Positions 5,646 to 14,024 of a stretch of 16,608 nucleotides of DNA are shown in pieces. A program made the position numbers and the translations under genes. The notes under the pieces are model-generated. The model was not told where the DNA came from, made no database searches, and worked only from the letters and a program-made list of their open reading frames with translations. How positions within the stretch are numbered: position 1 is the stretch's first letter; every line of letters starts with the position of its first letter. The DNA comes from JASMHC01 sp042092935 (GTDB lineage: Bacteria > Pseudomonadota > Alphaproteobacteria > Rhodobacterales > Rhodobacteraceae). The stretch is from positions 1-16,608 of the forward strand of contig JBELFK010000059.1 of NCBI GenBank assembly GCA_042092935.1. Reading direction: 5' to 3'.

Positions 5646-6917
5646 ATGAGCGACCAAGGACTTCTGGCACGAAAAGCGGCCATATTTTTGCTGGATCAGA
5701 TCCTCGAAGAGGGGCGTTTGATGACCGAGCTGGTGCAGGGCGGAGCGCTTGACCATCTCGAACCGGCTGACCGTGCACGGGCCCAAAGGCTGGCGAGCGA
5801 GACCCTGCGCGGGTTGGAACGCGCCGACCGGATGCTGCAAAAGCACCTGCGCAAATATCCCCCGATGACGGTGCGCAATGCGCTGCGGCTTGGGACGGTA
5901 GAGATTTGCGCCTTGGGCGAGGCCTCGCATGGGGTTGTGAATTCGATGGTCGAGATCATCGGGCGCACCAAGCATATCGGCCATTTGAAGGGTCTGACAA
6001 ATGCGGTCTTGCGCAAGATCGTTGCTGACGGGGCCGAGACATGGGACGCCCTGCGGGTTCCGCGTTTGCCCAAATGGTTGCGTGAACCTCTGGTCGAGGC
6101 CTGGGGCGCCGAGGCGGTGACCGCGATCGAGGCCATTCAATTTGCCCAGGTGCCGCTGGACATCACCGTGAAATCCGATCCTGCCGGTTGGGCTGAAAAG
6201 CTGGGGGGAGAGGTTCTGCCATCCGGCTCGGTGCGCCTGAAAAACGCCGGTCAGGTGTCTGGCCTTGCGGGCTTTGACGCCGGTGAGTGGTGGATCCAGG
6301 ATGCCGCCGCCGCAATGCCGGTTCAGTTGCTGGACCTGAAAGAGGGCGAGACTGTTCTCGATCTCTGCGCGGCCCCCGGTGGCAAGACCTTGCAAGCAGC
6401 GACGCCTCGGGCGCGGGTTCTGGCTGTGGATATTTCCAAGAAACGCATGGCGCGGGTGCGTGAAAATCTTGAGCGCTGCAAATTGCACGCGCAGACCAAG
6501 ACCTCGGACGCATTGCGGGTTGAGGGCAGCTTTGATGCAATCATCCTGGATGCGCCCTGTTCGGCGACCGGCACAATGCGTCGTCACCCTGATTTGCCCC
6601 ACGCCAAGGATGGCTCGGAGTTTGGCGAGCTGATCGAATTGCAGGGGCGCATGTTGGCCCATGCTCTGGACCTGCTGAAGCCCGGTGGCCGCATGGTCTT
6701 TTGCACCTGTAGCCTGCTGCCCGACGAGGGCGAGTGTCAGGTCGAGGAAATCCTCGCCAAGCGCCCGGACGTTGTGGTTGATCGCGACGCGCTGACGCAG
6801 GACTGGATCGATCCGGCGTGGATCACCGAAGAAGGCGGCCTGCGGTTGCGTCCCGACTATTGGGCGGACAAGGGCGGAATGGACGGGTTTTACATCGCAG
6901 TGTTGCGCAAAATCTGA
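5646..6917 (+). CDS. rsmB: RsmB-type 16S rRNA (cytosine-C5) methyltransferase
   Basis: A member of the RsmB/NOP (Sun/Fmu) family that methylates C5 of a cytosine in 16S rRNA (C967 in E. coli) using S-adenosylmethionine. The 423-residue protein has an N-terminal NusB-like RNA-binding domain (about 1-145), the part that separates RsmB from RsmF. The methyltransferase domain follows: motif I VLDLCAAPGGKTLQ, motif IV ILDAPCSATGTMRRHPD with Cys305, and motif VI FCTCSLLPDEGE with the catalytic Cys355. Both cysteines of the two-Cys mechanism are present. The ATG at 5646 has AAGGGG at 5634-5639. From memory, an rsmB - heparinase-like - purH order recurs in alphaproteobacteria. The exact target base is inferred from family only. 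Confidence 0.93.
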   Translation: MSDQGLLARKAAIFLLDQILEEGRLMTELVQGGALDHLEPADRARAQRLASETLRGLERADRMLQKHLRKYPPMTVRNALRLGTVEICALGEASHGVVNSMVEIIGRTKHIGHLKGLTNAVLRKIVADGAETWDALRVPRLPKWLREPLVEAWGAEAVTAIEAIQFAQVPLDITVKSDPAGWAEKLGGEVLPSGSVRLKNAGQVSGLAGFDAGEWWIQDAAAAMPVQLLDLKEGETVLDLCAAPGGKTLQAATPRARVLAVDISKKRMARVRENLERCKLHAQTKTSDALRVEGSFDAIILDAPCSATGTMRRHPDLPHAKDGSEFGELIELQGRMLAHALDLLKPGGRMVFCTCSLLPDEGECQVEEILAKRPDVVVDRDALTQDWIDPAWITEEGGLRLRPDYWADKGGMDGFYIAVLRKI

Positions 6918-6944
6918 CACAGGGCGACAAGCGCTGCACAAGGC

Positions 6945-6973
6945 TTTCGCAACCCCGGGCAAAGGCTTATAGA
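6945..6973 (+). promoter_or_regulatory. Candidate promoter before the heparinase-like gene
   Basis: TTTCGC (6945-6950), 17 bases, TATAGA (6968-6973). An 8-bp palindrome AGACGTCT (6976-6983) covers the expected start. The -35 is weak. The 102 bases between rsmB and the next gene leave room for a promoter, whereas the genes beyond are tightly packed. Confidence 0.38.
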
Positions 6974-7019
6974 CAAGACGTCTGGTCATGTTTGGCCACT
7001 GGGGGCGTAGTAGGGCGCG

Positions 7020-8765
7020 ATGACGCAATATCCGGGAACAGGAGCAACGCTGAGGCGACGCGCGGGCAACCGTTTGCGCGCTTGGATGCTGTCGCTTGGT
7101 CGCCAGACCTTTGAGATGCAGAACATGCCCGGACCCCGTTCGATCGGGTCGGTGAACATCGGGTCGGAGATGTTGCAGGGCAACGTCAAGTTTGCGGGCC
7201 GCCTTGTGTCCGCGCCCGGGGCCTCGGTCTGTGACATTCGCGCGCCGGACGATGCGTTTCGCGTCGATATGCATGGGTTTTTGTGGCTCGACCACTTGGC
7301 GGCCGTGGCCTCGGCGAAAAGTGCCTCGGTGGCGCGGTTGTGGGTCAATCAATGGATCGGCAAGTTTGGGCGCGGCCACGGGCTGGCGTGGTCTGCCGAC
7401 ATTGTGGGCATGCGCCAAATCCGGTTCTTGCATCACTATGACGACCTGACGCGCGATATGTCTGCGGTGGACAAACTGCGCTTCGATCAAACCCTCAGCC
7501 GACAGGCGCGGTTTTTGGGCAAGCGCTGGAAGTCGTCCCCCGCTGGTCTGCCACGGATCGAGGCTCTGGCGGCATTGTTCCTCAGCGCGCGTGTGATGTC
7601 TGCCTTGCCAGCACCGATTGGCGAGATGACAAACTCCTTGCGCCGACAGGTAGCGCGCACGCTGACAAGCGCCGGCGAGGTGGACAGCCGAAACCCCGAG
7701 GAATTGCTGCACCTGCTGACCCTTCTGATCTGGATCCGAGACGATCTGACGGTAATGGACCGTGACACCCCTGCTTTTCTCAGCGACGCCATTGCGGCCA
7801 TGGTGCCCGTTTTGCGCAGTGTGCGTCACTTCGACGGGACGCTGGCGCGGATGCAGGGCGGCGGCTCTGGCCTGATCCGAGGCCTGGATCGGGCGCTTGC
7901 GGCCTCGGGCGAGCGTGGGATCGCGCGTGACGGCGCGATGGGCTTTGCCCGCGTTACCTCGGGGCGGACAAGCCTGATCGTCGATGCGGCGAAACCCGCC
8001 AAGGGTGATGCCTCCTACGAGGCCCATGCATCGACCCTTGCGATGGAGGTGACCTCGGGGCGGAGGCCACTGATTGTCAGCTGCGGATCGGGCGCGCCGT
8101 TTGGCGCGGATTGGCGCAAGGCCGGACGGGCCACGCCGTCGCATTCGGTGATGGGTCTGGACGGGTCGTCGTCATCACGCCTCGGGCGGAGCCGTGACAT
8201 TCTCGGACAAAAGCACGAGCAGATGGAAACGCGCCCTTCAAAGATCGAGTTGCACCGCGAACGTCACCTTGAATACATCCGGCTTGAGGCAAGCCACGAC
8301 GGCTATTTGCGCAGCCACGGGGTTTTGCAGGGCAGGGCGCTTGAGTTAACCATCGATGGAAGCGCGGTGGCGGGCGAGGACGTCTTGTTGTCCGAAGACC
8401 GTCGCGCCCGAGCGAAATTCGACAAGTTGGTCGAAAGTGCACGCAAGGGTCTGCCATTCACCTTGCGGTTCCACCTGCATCCCGACGTCGAAGCCGAATT
8501 TGACCGCGAGCTAAACGCCTATCGGCTGACGCTGAAAAACGGCGAGGTCTGGCTGTTCCGGCACGATGGCAGCTGCAAAATGGCGCTCGAAAGTTCGGTC
8601 TATCTCAGTCAGGAAGCGATTAAGCCAACTGCGACGAAACAAATCGTTTTAACCGGCGTCGCAATGTCGTATGCGACCCGCATCCGCTGGTCGCTGGCCA
8701 AGACGCCTGAAAGCCTGAAAGGCATTCGAGATCTGGTCGAGCTTGAAGCGGTGTTGAGCGACTGA
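7020..8765 (+). CDS. Heparinase II/III family protein
   Basis: A 581-residue protein of the heparinase II/III-like family found beside rsmB and purH in alphaproteobacteria. The N-terminal half is largely alpha-helical, with ARLWVNQWIGKFGRG and MRQIRFLHHYDDL. The C-terminal half is beta-rich and carries YEAHASTLAMEV with His336, the region that matches the conserved His of polysaccharide lyase relatives, then RATPSHSVMGLDGSSSSRL. No signal peptide is evident, only a basic N-terminus (LRRRAGNRLRAW), so secretion and a lyase role are doubtful. A cell-envelope or polysaccharide function is only inferred. The ATG at 7020 has AGGG five bases ahead. The stop lies 17 bases before purH, suggesting co-transcription. 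The function of this conserved neighbour is, to my knowledge, not established. Confidence 0.8.
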   Translation: MTQYPGTGATLRRRAGNRLRAWMLSLGRQTFEMQNMPGPRSIGSVNIGSEMLQGNVKFAGRLVSAPGASVCDIRAPDDAFRVDMHGFLWLDHLAAVASAKSASVARLWVNQWIGKFGRGHGLAWSADIVGMRQIRFLHHYDDLTRDMSAVDKLRFDQTLSRQARFLGKRWKSSPAGLPRIEALAALFLSARVMSALPAPIGEMTNSLRRQVARTLTSAGEVDSRNPEELLHLLTLLIWIRDDLTVMDRDTPAFLSDAIAAMVPVLRSVRHFDGTLARMQGGGSGLIRGLDRALAASGERGIARDGAMGFARVTSGRTSLIVDAAKPAKGDASYEAHASTLAMEVTSGRRPLIVSCGSGAPFGADWRKAGRATPSHSVMGLDGSSSSRLGRSRDILGQKHEQMETRPSKIELHRERHLEYIRLEASHDGYLRSHGVLQGRALELTIDGSAVAGEDVLLSEDRRARAKFDKLVESARKGLPFTLRFHLHPDVEAEFDRELNAYRLTLKNGEVWLFRHDGSCKMALESSVYLSQEAIKPTATKQIVLTGVAMSYATRIRWSLAKTPESLKGIRDLVELEAVLSD

Positions 8766-8782
8766 CCCCTTTGGAGACCCCA

Positions 8783-10372
8783 ATGACCGATCTGCACCCT
8801 GTGCGCCGTGCCCTTCTTTCTGTATCTGACAAAACCGGCCTGATTGCGCTGGGACAAGCGCTGGCCGCAGGGGGGGTTGAGTTGCTCTCGACCGGCGGGT
8901 CGGCCAAAGCCTTGCGCGACGCGGGGCTGACGGTTCGGGACGTTTCGGAAATCACCGACTTCCCCGAGATGATGGACGGGCGCGTAAAGACGTTGCACCC
9001 GCGTGTGCATGGAGGCCTGCTGGCCCTGCGCGACAATGCCGATCACGTCGCCGCGATGGACGAACACGGCATTGGCGGGATCGATTTGCTGGTGGTGAAT
9101 CTCTACCCGTTCGAGGCCGCCTTGGCCCGCGGGGCGGACTACGACGAGATGATCGAAAACATCGACATCGGCGGCCCTGCGATGATCCGCGCGGCGGCCA
9201 AGAACCACGGTTTTGTCACCACGGTTGTCGACGTACAGGACTATGACGCGCTTTTGGCCGAGCTTGAGGCGCATGACGGTCAGACATCCTATGGCTTCCG
9301 TCAGCGGTTGGCGCAGATCGCCTATGCCCGCACGGGGGCTTATGATGCGGCTGTGTCAAACTGGATGGCGGATGCGATCGGGCAAGACGCCCCGCGCCGC
9401 CGTGCCTTTGCCGGTGAGATCAAACAGACGCTGCGCTACGGCGAAAACAGCCACCAACAGGCCGCATTTTACACCGACGGCTCAAACCGCCCCGGCGTCG
9501 CGACCGCCGTGCAGCTTCAGGGCAAAGAGCTGAGCTACAACAACATCAACGACACCGACGCCGCCTATGAGCTGGTCGCCGAGTTCGCCGCGCTGGACAG
9601 CCCAGCGGTGGCGATCATCAAACACGCCAACCCCTGTGGCGTGGCCATTGGCGAAACGCTGGCCGAGGCCTATCAGAAAGCCTTTGATTGCGACCGCACC
9701 AGCGCCTTTGGCGGGATCGTTGCGCTGAACCGACCTCTGGACGCCGAGACCGCGATGAAGATCACCGAGATCTTCACGGAAGTCGTCATCGCTCCGGGGG
9801 CTTCGGAGGACGCAAAGAGTATTTTTGCAAAGAAAAAGAACCTGCGGTTGCTATTGACCGACGGGTTGCCCGACACCCGCAAGCCGATTGTGGCCTATAA
9901 GCAGGTGGCAGGCGGTATGCTGGTGCAGGACAAGGACGTTGGCTATGTGGGTTTGGACGACCTGAAGGTTGTGACCAAAGTCGCGCCGACAGAGGCACAG
10001 ATGACGGATCTGTTGTTTGCCTGGAAAGTGGCGAAACACGTGAAGTCGAACGCCATTGTCTACGTCAAGGATGGCGCGACGGTGGGGGTCGGAGCCGGTC
10101 AGATGAGCCGCTTGGACAGCGCCAATGTGGCGGCGTCAAAAGCAGGCCGCATGGCGACAGAGATCGGCCTTGGCGAAAGTCCGACCAAGAGCTGCGCGGT
10201 GGCGTCGGATGCGTTCTTCCCCTTTGCCGACGGTCTGCTTGAGGCGGCAGCAGCCGGTGGCACCTGCGTCATCCAGCCGGGCGGCTCGATGCGGGACGAC
10301 GAGGTGATTGCAGCGGCGGATGAAAAGGGCATTGCCATGGTCTTTACCGGCATGCGACATTTCCGGCACTGA
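8783..10372 (+). CDS. purH: Bifunctional AICAR transformylase/IMP cyclohydrolase
   Basis: PurH catalyses the last two steps of IMP synthesis: formylation of AICAR from 10-formyl-THF and ring closure to IMP. The 529-residue length is standard. The N-terminal cyclohydrolase (MGS-like) domain has LLSTGGSAKALRDAG, MMDGRVKTLHPRVHGG and IDIGGPAMIRAAAKN. The transformylase domain has KELSYNNINDTDAAYELV, the catalytic Lys-His pair (Lys280-His281) in IIKHANPCGVA, SAFGGIVALNRPLD, and the C-terminal GMRHFRH. The ATG at 8783 has GGAG at 8773-8776; an in-frame TTG at 8771 overlaps that site and is rejected. Its stop overlaps the lspA start by one base (TGATG). An AT-rich stretch at 9817-9841 resembles the intergenic element near 5340. 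Confidence 0.98.
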   Translation: MTDLHPVRRALLSVSDKTGLIALGQALAAGGVELLSTGGSAKALRDAGLTVRDVSEITDFPEMMDGRVKTLHPRVHGGLLALRDNADHVAAMDEHGIGGIDLLVVNLYPFEAALARGADYDEMIENIDIGGPAMIRAAAKNHGFVTTVVDVQDYDALLAELEAHDGQTSYGFRQRLAQIAYARTGAYDAAVSNWMADAIGQDAPRRRAFAGEIKQTLRYGENSHQQAAFYTDGSNRPGVATAVQLQGKELSYNNINDTDAAYELVAEFAALDSPAVAIIKHANPCGVAIGETLAEAYQKAFDCDRTSAFGGIVALNRPLDAETAMKITEIFTEVVIAPGASEDAKSIFAKKKNLRLLLTDGLPDTRKPIVAYKQVAGGMLVQDKDVGYVGLDDLKVVTKVAPTEAQMTDLLFAWKVAKHVKSNAIVYVKDGATVGVGAGQMSRLDSANVAASKAGRMATEIGLGESPTKSCAVASDAFFPFADGLLEAAAAGGTCVIQPGGSMRDDEVIAAADEKGIAMVFTGMRHFRH

Positions 10373-10842
10373 TGGAAACACGTCGCCAAATAGCCCTCGC
10401 CACGCTGGTGGCGTTTTTGCTGAGCCAGCTCAGCAAGTTCGCCGTGATCGACGGTTTGAACCTGCGGGAAGTGTTCGAAATCAAGGTGTTCCCGCCGCTT
10501 CTGACATTCCGTATGGGATGGAACGAGGGCGTGAACTTCGGCCTCTTTTCTGATGCCAACGCCCGCTGGATCCTGGTCGCGGTTGCACTGGCGCTGGTTG
10601 GCGCGATTTATGTCTGGCTGATGCGCGAAAAACCGGGCCGCATCGGGGCGCTGTCGGGGGGGATCCTGATGGGCGGCGCGCTGAGCAATGTGGCAGACCG
10701 TTTGCTATACGGGGCCGTGGCGGATTTTCTCAACGTGTCGTGCTGTGGTATTTCCAATCCGTTCATCTTTAACGTCGCGGATATTGCGGTCTTTGCGGGC
10801 GCGGCGGGGCTGATCCTGTTTACCGGCAGCAAGAAACCGTAA
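10372..10842 (+). CDS. lspA: Lipoprotein signal peptidase (signal peptidase II)
   Basis: An inner-membrane aspartyl protease that cleaves prolipoprotein signal peptides after lipid attachment. The 156-residue protein has four hydrophobic segments. The catalytic aspartates are Asp118 in GAVADFLN and Asp137 in FNVADIAVFAGA; WNEGVNFGLF and GGALSNVADRL (Asn106, Asp109) are further family motifs. Odd feature: in the first helix the usual D-Q-x-T/S-K reads S-Q-L-S-K, so the conserved Asp is Ser18 (codon AGC), and the Gly before Asn106 is Ser105. It is translationally coupled to purH by a 1-base overlap, with no ribosome binding site of its own that stands out. mutL follows after 55 bases. Identification is sound; full activity is not certain. 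Confidence 0.92.
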   Translation: METRRQIALATLVAFLLSQLSKFAVIDGLNLREVFEIKVFPPLLTFRMGWNEGVNFGLFSDANARWILVAVALALVGAIYVWLMREKPGRIGALSGGILMGGALSNVADRLLYGAVADFLNVSCCGISNPFIFNVADIAVFAGAAGLILFTGSKKP

Positions 10843-10897
10843 TTGCGTAAGACTGCGCCCTAGCCGACTCGGATCGGGTCATGCTAGGTTTTGCGGT

Positions 10898-12571
10898 ATG
10901 AATGCGCATACCCCCCAAATAAGCGATACTCGGCCGGTTATTCGCCAGCTTGACGACGCTGCGATCAACCGGATTGCTGCGGGCGAAGTGGTCGAGCGGC
11001 CTTCGTCAGCGGTCAAGGAATTGGTCGAGAACGCCATTGACGCGGGCGCGCGGCGGATCGAGGTCGCCTATGCCGACGGCGGCAAGACGCTAATCCGCGT
11101 GACGGATGACGGGTGGGGCATCGGGGCGGATGAGCTGCCTCTGGCGCTGTCGCGTCATGCGACGTCAAAGATTGATGGCAGCGATTTACTCGATATTCAC
11201 TCCTTTGGCTTTAGAGGTGAGGCGTTGCCGTCGCTCGGGGCTGTAGGGCGGTTGACGATCACCAGCCGCGTAGACGGGGGTGATGCGCATCGGATTGCGG
11301 TCAACGGGGGTGATATGTCAGCCGCGAAGCCCGCCGCGCTGTCTAAGGGTACGGTGGTTGAGTTGCGCGATCTGTTTTACGCGACCCCTGCGCGGCTGAA
11401 ATTCATGCGCTCGGATCGGGCCGAGGCGCAGGCGATTGGCGACGTGGTGAAACGGCTGGCGATGGCTGAGCCTTCGGTGGGGTTCGTGCTGCGCGATGTC
11501 TCGGGTGGCGGCGAGGGGCGGATTACCTTTCGCGCCGACCCCGAGCAGGGCGATCTGTTTGATGCCCTGCACAGGCGTTTGGCGCGGGTGATTGGGGCGG
11601 ATTTTGCCGAGAACGCCTTGCAGATCGATGCCCAGCGTGAAGGGTTTCGCCTGACGGGCTATGCCGCGCTGCCGACCTATTCGCGTGGCTCGTCCGTCGC
11701 GCAGTATTTGTTCGTCAACGGGCGGCCCGTGAAGGACAAGCTGCTGTTTGGGGCTTTGCGCGGGGCCTACGCCGACTTCCTGTCGCGGGATCGACATCCT
11801 GCGGTGGCCCTGTTTGTCGATTGCGACCCGCATTTGGTGGATGTGAATGTGCATCCCGCCAAATCCGAGGTGCGGTTTCGNNNNNNNNNNNNNNNNNNNN
11901 NNNNNNNNNNNNNNNNNNNNNNNNNNNNNNNNNNNNNNNNNNNNNNNNNNNNNNNNNNNNNNNNNNNNNNNNNNNNNNNNGGCGGCGAAGCCTTGCCTTT
12001 GGGGGCGGCCCGCGCGCAGGTGCACGAAAATTACATCGTCGCCCAAACCGAGACGGGGATGGTGATCGTCGACCAGCACGCCGCGCATGAACGCTTGGTC
12101 TATGAGAAACTGAAAGGCCAGATGGCTGAAAACGGAGTGGCGGCGCAGGCATTGTTGATCCCTGAGATCGTCGAATTGTCGGATGGGGACGCGGCGCGGC
12201 TTTTGGCCTTGGCAGAGGATTTGCAGAAACTCGGTTTAGGGATCGAACCCTTTGGCGGCGGGGCCGTGGCGGTACGCGAGACACCGGCACTGCTGGGCGA
12301 GATCAACGCCGAGGCGCTGCTGCGGGATGTTTTGGACGAACTCGACGATCTTGGCGACAGCCAGTTGGTGCAGGAAAAGATCGAAGCGATCCTGAGCCGT
12401 ATCGCCTGTCATGGGTCGATCCGGTCCGGCCGGCGGATGCGGGCTGAGGAAATGAACGCGTTGCTGCGCGAAATGGAGGCAACCCCGCATTCGGGGCAAT
12501 GCAACCACGGTCGCCCGACCTACGTCGAGTTGAACCTGACCGATATTGAACGGCTGTTTGGACGAACATGA
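10898..12571 (+). CDS. mutL: DNA mismatch repair protein MutL (interrupted by assembly gap)
   Basis: MutL couples mismatch recognition by MutS to strand incision. The N-terminal GHKL ATPase domain has IAAGEVVERPSSAVKELVEN with catalytic Glu41, then DDGWGIG, ALSRHATSKI, GFRGEALPSLG and FYATPARLKFMR. Residues after the Val-Arg-Phe at 11870-11878 are lost in 100 Ns, covering the variable linker. The C-terminal domain reads DQHAAHERLVYE (12071-12106), fitting the endonuclease pattern DQHA(X)2E(X)4E, plus ACHGSIRSG and QCNHGRPTYVEL. It is therefore a nicking-type MutL, as in bacteria without MutH. The frame happens to continue over the 100 Ns, giving 557 residues, but alphaproteobacterial MutL is usually about 600 or more, so the true gap is probably longer. 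The stop is one base before the rmuC ATG. Confidence 0.96.
   Translation: MNAHTPQISDTRPVIRQLDDAAINRIAAGEVVERPSSAVKELVENAIDAGARRIEVAYADGGKTLIRVTDDGWGIGADELPLALSRHATSKIDGSDLLDIHSFGFRGEALPSLGAVGRLTITSRVDGGDAHRIAVNGGDMSAAKPAALSKGTVVELRDLFYATPARLKFMRSDRAEAQAIGDVVKRLAMAEPSVGFVLRDVSGGGEGRITFRADPEQGDLFDALHRRLARVIGADFAENALQIDAQREGFRLTGYAALPTYSRGSSVAQYLFVNGRPVKDKLLFGALRGAYADFLSRDRHPAVALFVDCDPHLVDVNVHPAKSEVRFXXXXXXXXXXXXXXXXXXXXXXXXXXXXXXXXXXGGEALPLGAARAQVHENYIVAQTETGMVIVDQHAAHERLVYEKLKGQMAENGVAAQALLIPEIVELSDGDAARLLALAEDLQKLGLGIEPFGGGAVAVRETPALLGEINAEALLRDVLDELDDLGDSQLVQEKIEAILSRIACHGSIRSGRRMRAEEMNALLREMEATPHSGQCNHGRPTYVELNLTDIERLFGRT
11881..11980. other. Assembly gap of exactly 100 Ns inside mutL
   Basis: One hundred Ns, a common scaffolding placeholder of unknown true length, falls between the MutL ATPase domain and the C-terminal domain. 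Flanking sequence on both sides is clean mutL. No feature can be called here. Confidence 0.99.
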
Positions 12572-12572
12572 C

Positions 12573-14024
12573 ATGAGCGACCTATGGCCCTTTGATCCCG
12601 CTTTGCTGACAATCGACACGCTTTTGCTTGTCGGATTGCTGCTGCTGATCGGCTTGGTGATCGCCTTGGTCTCGCTGCTGTCGCATCGCCGTCGCGTTAA
12701 GGATTTGTTAACCAATGAGCACGAAATCGGGCAACTTCGTGAAGCCCTCGCTGCGGAAAAGGTGCGTGCCGAACGCCTGACGATGGTTGAAGGGCGGCTG
12801 TCCGTCGTCACCGAAGAGCGCGATGGCTACCTGCTTGAGGCGCAGGGCCTCGAGGCCGAGTTGAAAGCCACCCGCGAAGCGCATCAGGCTCGGCTGGAAG
12901 AATTGCGCGGCATGAAGACCGAGCTTGAAGATCGCTTCGGGGCCTTGGCCTCGGGTGTTTTGGAGAGCAACAGCAAAACATTCCTCGGGCTGGTGTCCGA
13001 GCGGTTTGAGAAACACAAAGCCGATGCAGATCAGTCCTTGGCCAAACGACAAGAGGCGATCCAGTCGTTTGTGAAACCGCTGGACGAGCGTTTGGGCAAG
13101 TTTGACACCCGTATCGGCGAGATCGAAAAACAGCGCCAAGAGGCGTATGGCGCCATTCAGGCGCAAGTAAAGGCGCTGCAAGTCGGGCAGCAAACGCTTG
13201 GCCAAGAGACCCGCAAGCTGGTTCAGGCGTTGCGTGCGCCGAAAACCCGTGGGCGATGGGGCGAAATGCAGCTCAAGCAGGTGTTCGAAATGGCTGGCAT
13301 GGCCGAGCATGTGGACTTTGAGCTGGAAAGCCACATGGAAACCGACAATGGCGCGCGCCGACCGGATGCAATCGTGCATATCCCCGGTGGCCGGTCGATC
13401 GTGGTGGACGCGAAAACACCGCTTGAGGCTTATTTGGACGCGATTGAAGCGGACACGCCCGAGAAACAGGCCGAGCATTTGTTGCGTCATTCGCAGCATG
13501 TCAAAACCCATGTGCGCCTGCTGGCGTCCAAGGATTATGCCAAGAACCTGCAAGAAGCGCCGGATTTCGTGGTCATGTTCATTCCCGGCGAAAGTTTCGT
13601 GGCCGCCGCCGCCGAGGCCGATCCCGGGCTGATCGAATATGCGTTCGACAACAAGGTTTTGATCGCCTCGCCCACGACATTGATGGCTTTGGTCAAGGCG
13701 ATTGCCTATGGCTGGCAGCAGGAAAAAATGGCCCGCAACGTGGTTGAGGTGCAAAAACTCGCGAAAGAGATTTACGACCGCTTGGTCACTTTCGGGGGGC
13801 ATCTTGAAAAAGTTGGCCGGTCGCTGGGGCAATCGGTGAATGCCTATAACAGTGCCGTCGCCTCGCTTGAGGGGCGGGTTTTGCCGTCGACGCGCAAGTT
13901 TGAGGCGCTCGGTGTGGTGCCCGAGGATTCGCAAATGCCCGAGGTGCGCGGCGTCGATGCCGAGACGCGAAATCTAAGCGCGGCGGAGTTCCTGATTAAA
14001 GACGACAGAGATTCGACTCTTTAG
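12573..14024 (+). CDS. rmuC: DNA recombination protein RmuC homologue
   Basis: A RmuC-family protein of 483 residues; in E. coli RmuC limits recombination and inversion at short inverted repeats by an unknown mechanism. Residues about 12-36 form one hydrophobic segment (IDTLLLVGLLLLIGLVIALV), so it is probably membrane anchored. A charged coiled-coil region runs from about 40 to 210 (QLREALAAEKVRAERL, LAKRQEAIQSFVKPLDERL). The RmuC domain follows, with RGRWGEMQLKQVFEMAGM, RRPDAIVHIPGG, SIVVDAKTPLEAYL (PD-(D/E)xK-like core), FIPGESFVAAA and SPTTLMALVKAIAYGW. The ATG at 12573 lies one base after the mutL stop, so translation is likely coupled; upstream in-frame codons belong to mutL. This is the last gene of the plus-strand run. 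Confidence 0.93.
   Translation: MSDLWPFDPALLTIDTLLLVGLLLLIGLVIALVSLLSHRRRVKDLLTNEHEIGQLREALAAEKVRAERLTMVEGRLSVVTEERDGYLLEAQGLEAELKATREAHQARLEELRGMKTELEDRFGALASGVLESNSKTFLGLVSERFEKHKADADQSLAKRQEAIQSFVKPLDERLGKFDTRIGEIEKQRQEAYGAIQAQVKALQVGQQTLGQETRKLVQALRAPKTRGRWGEMQLKQVFEMAGMAEHVDFELESHMETDNGARRPDAIVHIPGGRSIVVDAKTPLEAYLDAIEADTPEKQAEHLLRHSQHVKTHVRLLASKDYAKNLQEAPDFVVMFIPGESFVAAAAEADPGLIEYAFDNKVLIASPTTLMALVKAIAYGWQQEKMARNVVEVQKLAKEIYDRLVTFGGHLEKVGRSLGQSVNAYNSAVASLEGRVLPSTRKFEALGVVPEDSQMPEVRGVDAETRNLSAAEFLIKDDRDSTL

Noticed and set aside
5610..8144. An 844-codon stop-free frame on the minus strand, antisense to rsmB and the heparinase-like gene
   Set aside because: The plus-strand genes carry unmistakable family motifs. 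High-GC coding DNA often leaves one antisense frame open, and the antisense product is a low-complexity His/Arg/Gln-rich string with no domain.
12708..13934. A 408-codon frame antisense to rmuC
   Set aside because: Same effect of GC-rich codon structure; rmuC on the plus strand has complete RmuC motifs.
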